A DNA stretch of 7,368 bases from an uncultured Clostridia bacterium (GTDB lineage Bacteria > Bacillota > Clostridia > Oscillospirales > Butyricicoccaceae), in NCBI GenBank assembly GCA_910586575.1, contig CAJUJQ010000154.1, positions 1 through 7,368 on the forward strand. The letters are read 5' to 3'. A program made the position numbers and the translations under genes. Shown one piece after another: positions 5,563 to 7,368 of the stretch. Positions within the stretch are counted from its first letter, which is position 1. Each line of letters opens with the position of its first letter. The notes beneath the pieces are model-generated. The model did no database searches. It was not told the DNA's origin and worked only from the letters and a program-made list of their open reading frames with translations.

Positions 5563-5590
5563 GGGGGCGGGCATGGGAATGCCCGCCCCC
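5563..5590 (-). terminator. Strong 12-bp hairpin after the binding-protein gene (partial terminator / mRNA stabiliser)
   Basis: GGGGGCGGGCAT (5563-5574) and ATGCCCGCCCCC (5579-5590) form a perfect 12-bp GC-rich stem with a 4-base loop. On the minus strand it is followed by TTTCATAAAAAT, only a short T-run, so it may terminate some but not all transcripts. In binding-protein operons a hairpin at this point commonly lets the receptor be made in excess of the membrane subunits. That role is inferred from position and structure. Confidence 0.65.
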
Positions 5591-5594
5591 GTCC

Positions 5595-5612
5595 GTGGGA
5601 ACCGCTTCCCAC
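5595..5612 (-). other. First intergenic hairpin (7-bp stem) just after the binding-protein stop
   Basis: GTGGGAA (5595-5601) and TTCCCAC (5606-5612) form a perfect 7-bp stem with a 4-base loop, 15 bases after the stop of the binding-protein gene and 4 bases before the larger 12-bp hairpin. Together they could block 3' exonucleases. Confidence 0.45.
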
Positions 5613-5627
5613 AGGAGCCGTGAATGC

Positions 5628-7184
5628 TTACTGGGCGATATACGCGTGGCTCCAGTCATGGTTGCCGCCGGGGAAGAGCAGCGTGCCGGTCAGGTTCTTG
5701 TTGTACGCGATAACAAGGTTCGCGATGTACAGCGGGACCTGCGGGCAGGCGTCAACCAGGTATTCCTGAAGCTCAATGCCCGCCGCCATGCGCTTTTCTT
5801 CGTCCTTCTCGGTGTTTACGATGTCAACCAGCTCGTCAGTATGCGGGTCAGAGTAGTGATGATAGTTCGAGCCGGAACCCGTGTAGAACAGGTCGCGGTA
5901 TACAAAGTCTACCTTGGAATCCTCGTTCCAGCGCCAGAGGTAGATCTCCTGCTCGCCGTTCTTGCACATGGTTTTCAGGGTCGCGTCCTCAACGGTCTGA
6001 AGCTCGACATTGATGCCGATTTCCTTCAGGTTCGCCTGGATAACCTGGGCAATGTTGGTGTAGGGCGCGGAGTTGGCAATCAGCAGGGTGGTGGTAATGC
6101 CGCCGTCCGGATAACCGGCTTCGGCCATCAGCTTCTTGGCGCGTTCCACGTCGTAGTCAAAGCCTTCCATGTCGTCATAGAAGCCCCACAGGCCGCGGTT
6201 CAGGATGGTGGTCTGCGGCGTGCCCTTGCCGTATACAGCCGCCTGAAGGACAGCGTCGCGGTCAATCGCGCAGGCAACCGCCTGGCGCAGGGTCTGGTTG
6301 TCCCAGGGCGCTTTCTCTACGTTGAACGCGAAGTAGAACAGGCGGGAGCCGGTCTTTTCCTCAACCGTGATGTTCTCGTCGTCCTCCAAATATTGCAGCT
6401 CGTTGATCGGAGGGTCGATGCACACGTCGATTTCGCCGTTCTGGAGGGCGATGACGCGGGAGGAAGCCTCCAGGTAGGGGCGGAACTCAATCGAGTCAGC
6501 CGTACCGGGGTCTTCGCCCCAGTAATCGTCTACCTTGACGACGCGGCAGAACTGGCCTTCGACCCAGTCGTCGAACTTGTAGCGGCCCGAGCCGGCATAC
6601 CACGGGTTTTCCATCCCGGAATCATACGCCGCCTTGGACTGGATGGCAACCGGTACGGAGGCCAGGGAGGGCAGCAGCTCGTTATCGTATTTGCCAAGCT
6701 CAAGGACGACGGTGTAGTCGTCAACGACCTCGGTGGAAACGACGTTGGACAATACGCTTGCGACATAGGAATCCTTTGCCATGTCGTAGGTGAACTTAAC
6801 GTCCTCGGCGGTCACCGGCTCCCCGGTGGAGAAGTGCGCGTTCTCAACCAGCTTGAACTGGATATGGTTGTCGTCGAGGTACTCCCACTCAGACGCGAGG
6901 CAGGGCACGCAGGTGCCTTCGTTGGTGAAGCGCACCAGGTTCTCATGGGTGGTTTTCAGGATGATGTTGTTCACCGCATCCTGCTGCTCCTGAAGGTTCA
7001 GGTTGTTGATATCGGCCGCCGTGCCGATAATCAGGTCGCTTTTGTAGCCGCCGCCGGAAGCGGTATTGTCGGCCGCGCCGCCGCTGCCGCTGTCCGAGGC
7101 TGGCGTATTGCCGCCGCCACCGCAGCCGGCAAGCAGGGAGAGCAGCAATGCTGCGCTCAGGATGCCACTTAACAATCTTTTCAT
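5628..7184 (-). CDS. Peptide ABC transporter substrate-binding lipoprotein (SBP family 5, DppA/OppA-like)
   Basis: A 518-residue extracellular receptor that captures the substrate and delivers it to the DppBC-type channel. Seen: a lipoprotein signal (MKRLLSG, then a hydrophobic core and the lipobox LAGC with Cys21 as the lipidated residue), a Gly/Ser/Ala-rich flexible linker (about 22-46), then a family-5 body with the block HENLVRF (80-86), HFSTGEPVTAEDVKFTYD (117-134), the hallmark GSGRYKFDDW (198-207), and LRQAVACAIDRDAVL (299-313). Length matches family 5 (500-550). The start is the ATG at 7184: AAAGGAG at 7199-7193 is 8 bases upstream, while the in-frame TTG at 7190 is only 2 bases from it. 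It is first in the operon, separated from the permease genes by three hairpins. Peptide is the likeliest substrate from the DppBCDF-type partners; family 5 also binds nickel, glutathione and sugars, so specificity is open. Confidence 0.93.
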   Translation of the reverse strand: MKRLLSGILSAALLLSLLAGCGGGGNTPASDSGSGGAADNTASGGGYKSDLIIGTAADINNLNLQEQQDAVNNIILKTTHENLVRFTNEGTCVPCLASEWEYLDDNHIQFKLVENAHFSTGEPVTAEDVKFTYDMAKDSYVASVLSNVVSTEVVDDYTVVLELGKYDNELLPSLASVPVAIQSKAAYDSGMENPWYAGSGRYKFDDWVEGQFCRVVKVDDYWGEDPGTADSIEFRPYLEASSRVIALQNGEIDVCIDPPINELQYLEDDENITVEEKTGSRLFYFAFNVEKAPWDNQTLRQAVACAIDRDAVLQAAVYGKGTPQTTILNRGLWGFYDDMEGFDYDVERAKKLMAEAGYPDGGITTTLLIANSAPYTNIAQVIQANLKEIGINVELQTVEDATLKTMCKNGEQEIYLWRWNEDSKVDFVYRDLFYTGSGSNYHHYSDPHTDELVDIVNTEKDEEKRMAAGIELQEYLVDACPQVPLYIANLVIAYNKNLTGTLLFPGGNHDWSHAYIAQ

Positions 7185-7192
7185 CTTCAATA

Positions 7193-7199
7193 CTCCTTT
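7193..7199 (-). promoter_or_regulatory. Ribosome binding site fixing the binding-protein start
   Basis: AAAGGAG on the minus strand, 8 bases before the ATG at 7184. It excludes the TTG at 7190, which is 2 bases away. A weak AT-rich 6-bp inverted repeat (ATTGAA 7203-7208 with TTCAAT 7216-7221) lies directly upstream. Confidence 0.75.
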
Positions 7200-7241
7200 G
7201 CAATTGAATTTTCACTTCAATCGGATGCTCCCCCCGCTTTT

Positions 7242-7257
7242 CGCCATGCCAATGGCG
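7242..7257 (-). promoter_or_regulatory. Hairpin in the 5' leader of the transporter operon
   Basis: CGCCAT (7242-7247) and ATGGCG (7252-7257) form a 6-bp stem with a 4-base loop in the leader, about 60 bases before the start codon. No T-run follows on either strand. It could stabilise the mRNA or bind a regulator. It does not match a riboswitch class I can recognise. Confidence 0.3.
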
Positions 7258-7346
7258 GCAGGCAAAAATTAGAAAACCATCCAATAGAATACTAACCACC
7301 AGTTTCCAAGTTCTGAACAAAAAAAGTGAATCATCCTTGAAAAAGC

Positions 7347-7352
7347 AGTATA
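7347..7352 (-). promoter_or_regulatory. Possible -10 box of the transporter operon
   Basis: The minus strand reads TATACT at 7352-7347, a 5/6 match to TATAAT. The matching -35 would lie at about 7370-7375, just outside the window, so the promoter cannot be confirmed. A start near 7340 would give a leader of about 155 bases. Confidence 0.3.
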
Positions 7353-7368
7353 ATGAAAGTGATAAGCA

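Noticed and set aside
5547..7172. 541-codon plus-strand open frame opposite the binding-protein gene
   Set aside because: It is the antisense shadow of a clear family-5 lipoprotein; no ribosome site, and the product is low-complexity Val/Arg/Gly-rich with no recognisable domain. Long antisense frames are common in GC-rich genes.
7207..7221. CodY-like box before the binding-protein gene
   Set aside because: AATTTTC matches one half of the CodY consensus AATTTTCWGAAAATT, but the other half has about five mismatches, too many to claim a site.
1..7368. tRNA, rRNA, CRISPR array, riboswitch or toxin-antitoxin pair
   Set aside because: No cloverleaf, no regularly spaced repeats, no conserved riboswitch core and no paired small genes could be found by reading both strands.

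Overview
The window looks like a piece of a moderately GC-rich (roughly 55-60% by eye) Bacillota chromosome. Strong AAAGGAG/AGGAGG-type Shine-Dalgarno sites, a lipobox on the substrate-binding protein and Clostridia-like protein sequences suggest a gut Clostridia, possibly Oscillospirales/Ruminococcaceae. That placement is an inference from style, not a database match.

Almost all convincing genes are on the minus strand, so the biology reads right to left. From about 7350 down: a leader with a possible -10 box and hairpins; a family-5 solute-binding lipoprotein (7184-5628); an intergenic gap with three GC-rich hairpins; a DppB-type permease (5491-4556); a DppC-type permease (from 4550 to 3677) whose reading frame is broken near 4472; a DppD-type ATPase (3664-2672); and a DppF-type ATPase (2672-1719) that overlaps it by one base. 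Together they encode one complete dipeptide/oligopeptide ABC importer: a lipid-anchored receptor, two membrane subunits and two ATPases. After a hairpin without a T-run and a possible 25-residue basic mini-ORF comes a cytoplasmic glycerophosphodiester phosphodiesterase (1538-807), followed by a good intrinsic terminator (748-793).

The left 750 bases are different. They hold one plausible plus-strand gene (195-488) resembling the N-terminal resolvase fold of serine recombinases but without a recognisable catalytic serine motif, preceded by an extended -10 promoter-like sequence. They also hold a 136-bp stretch bounded by imperfect 17-bp inverted repeats (541-676), and a perfect 10-bp inverted repeat at the left edge around a leftward TATAAT. 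This part reads as remnant or accessory DNA next to a core transport operon.

I do not see a clearly new biological system. The most notable points are the frameshift in the dppC-like gene, the hairpin cluster after the receptor gene, the degenerate resolvase-like gene beside a MITE-like inverted-repeat element, and the mini-ORF arrangement before the phosphodiesterase.
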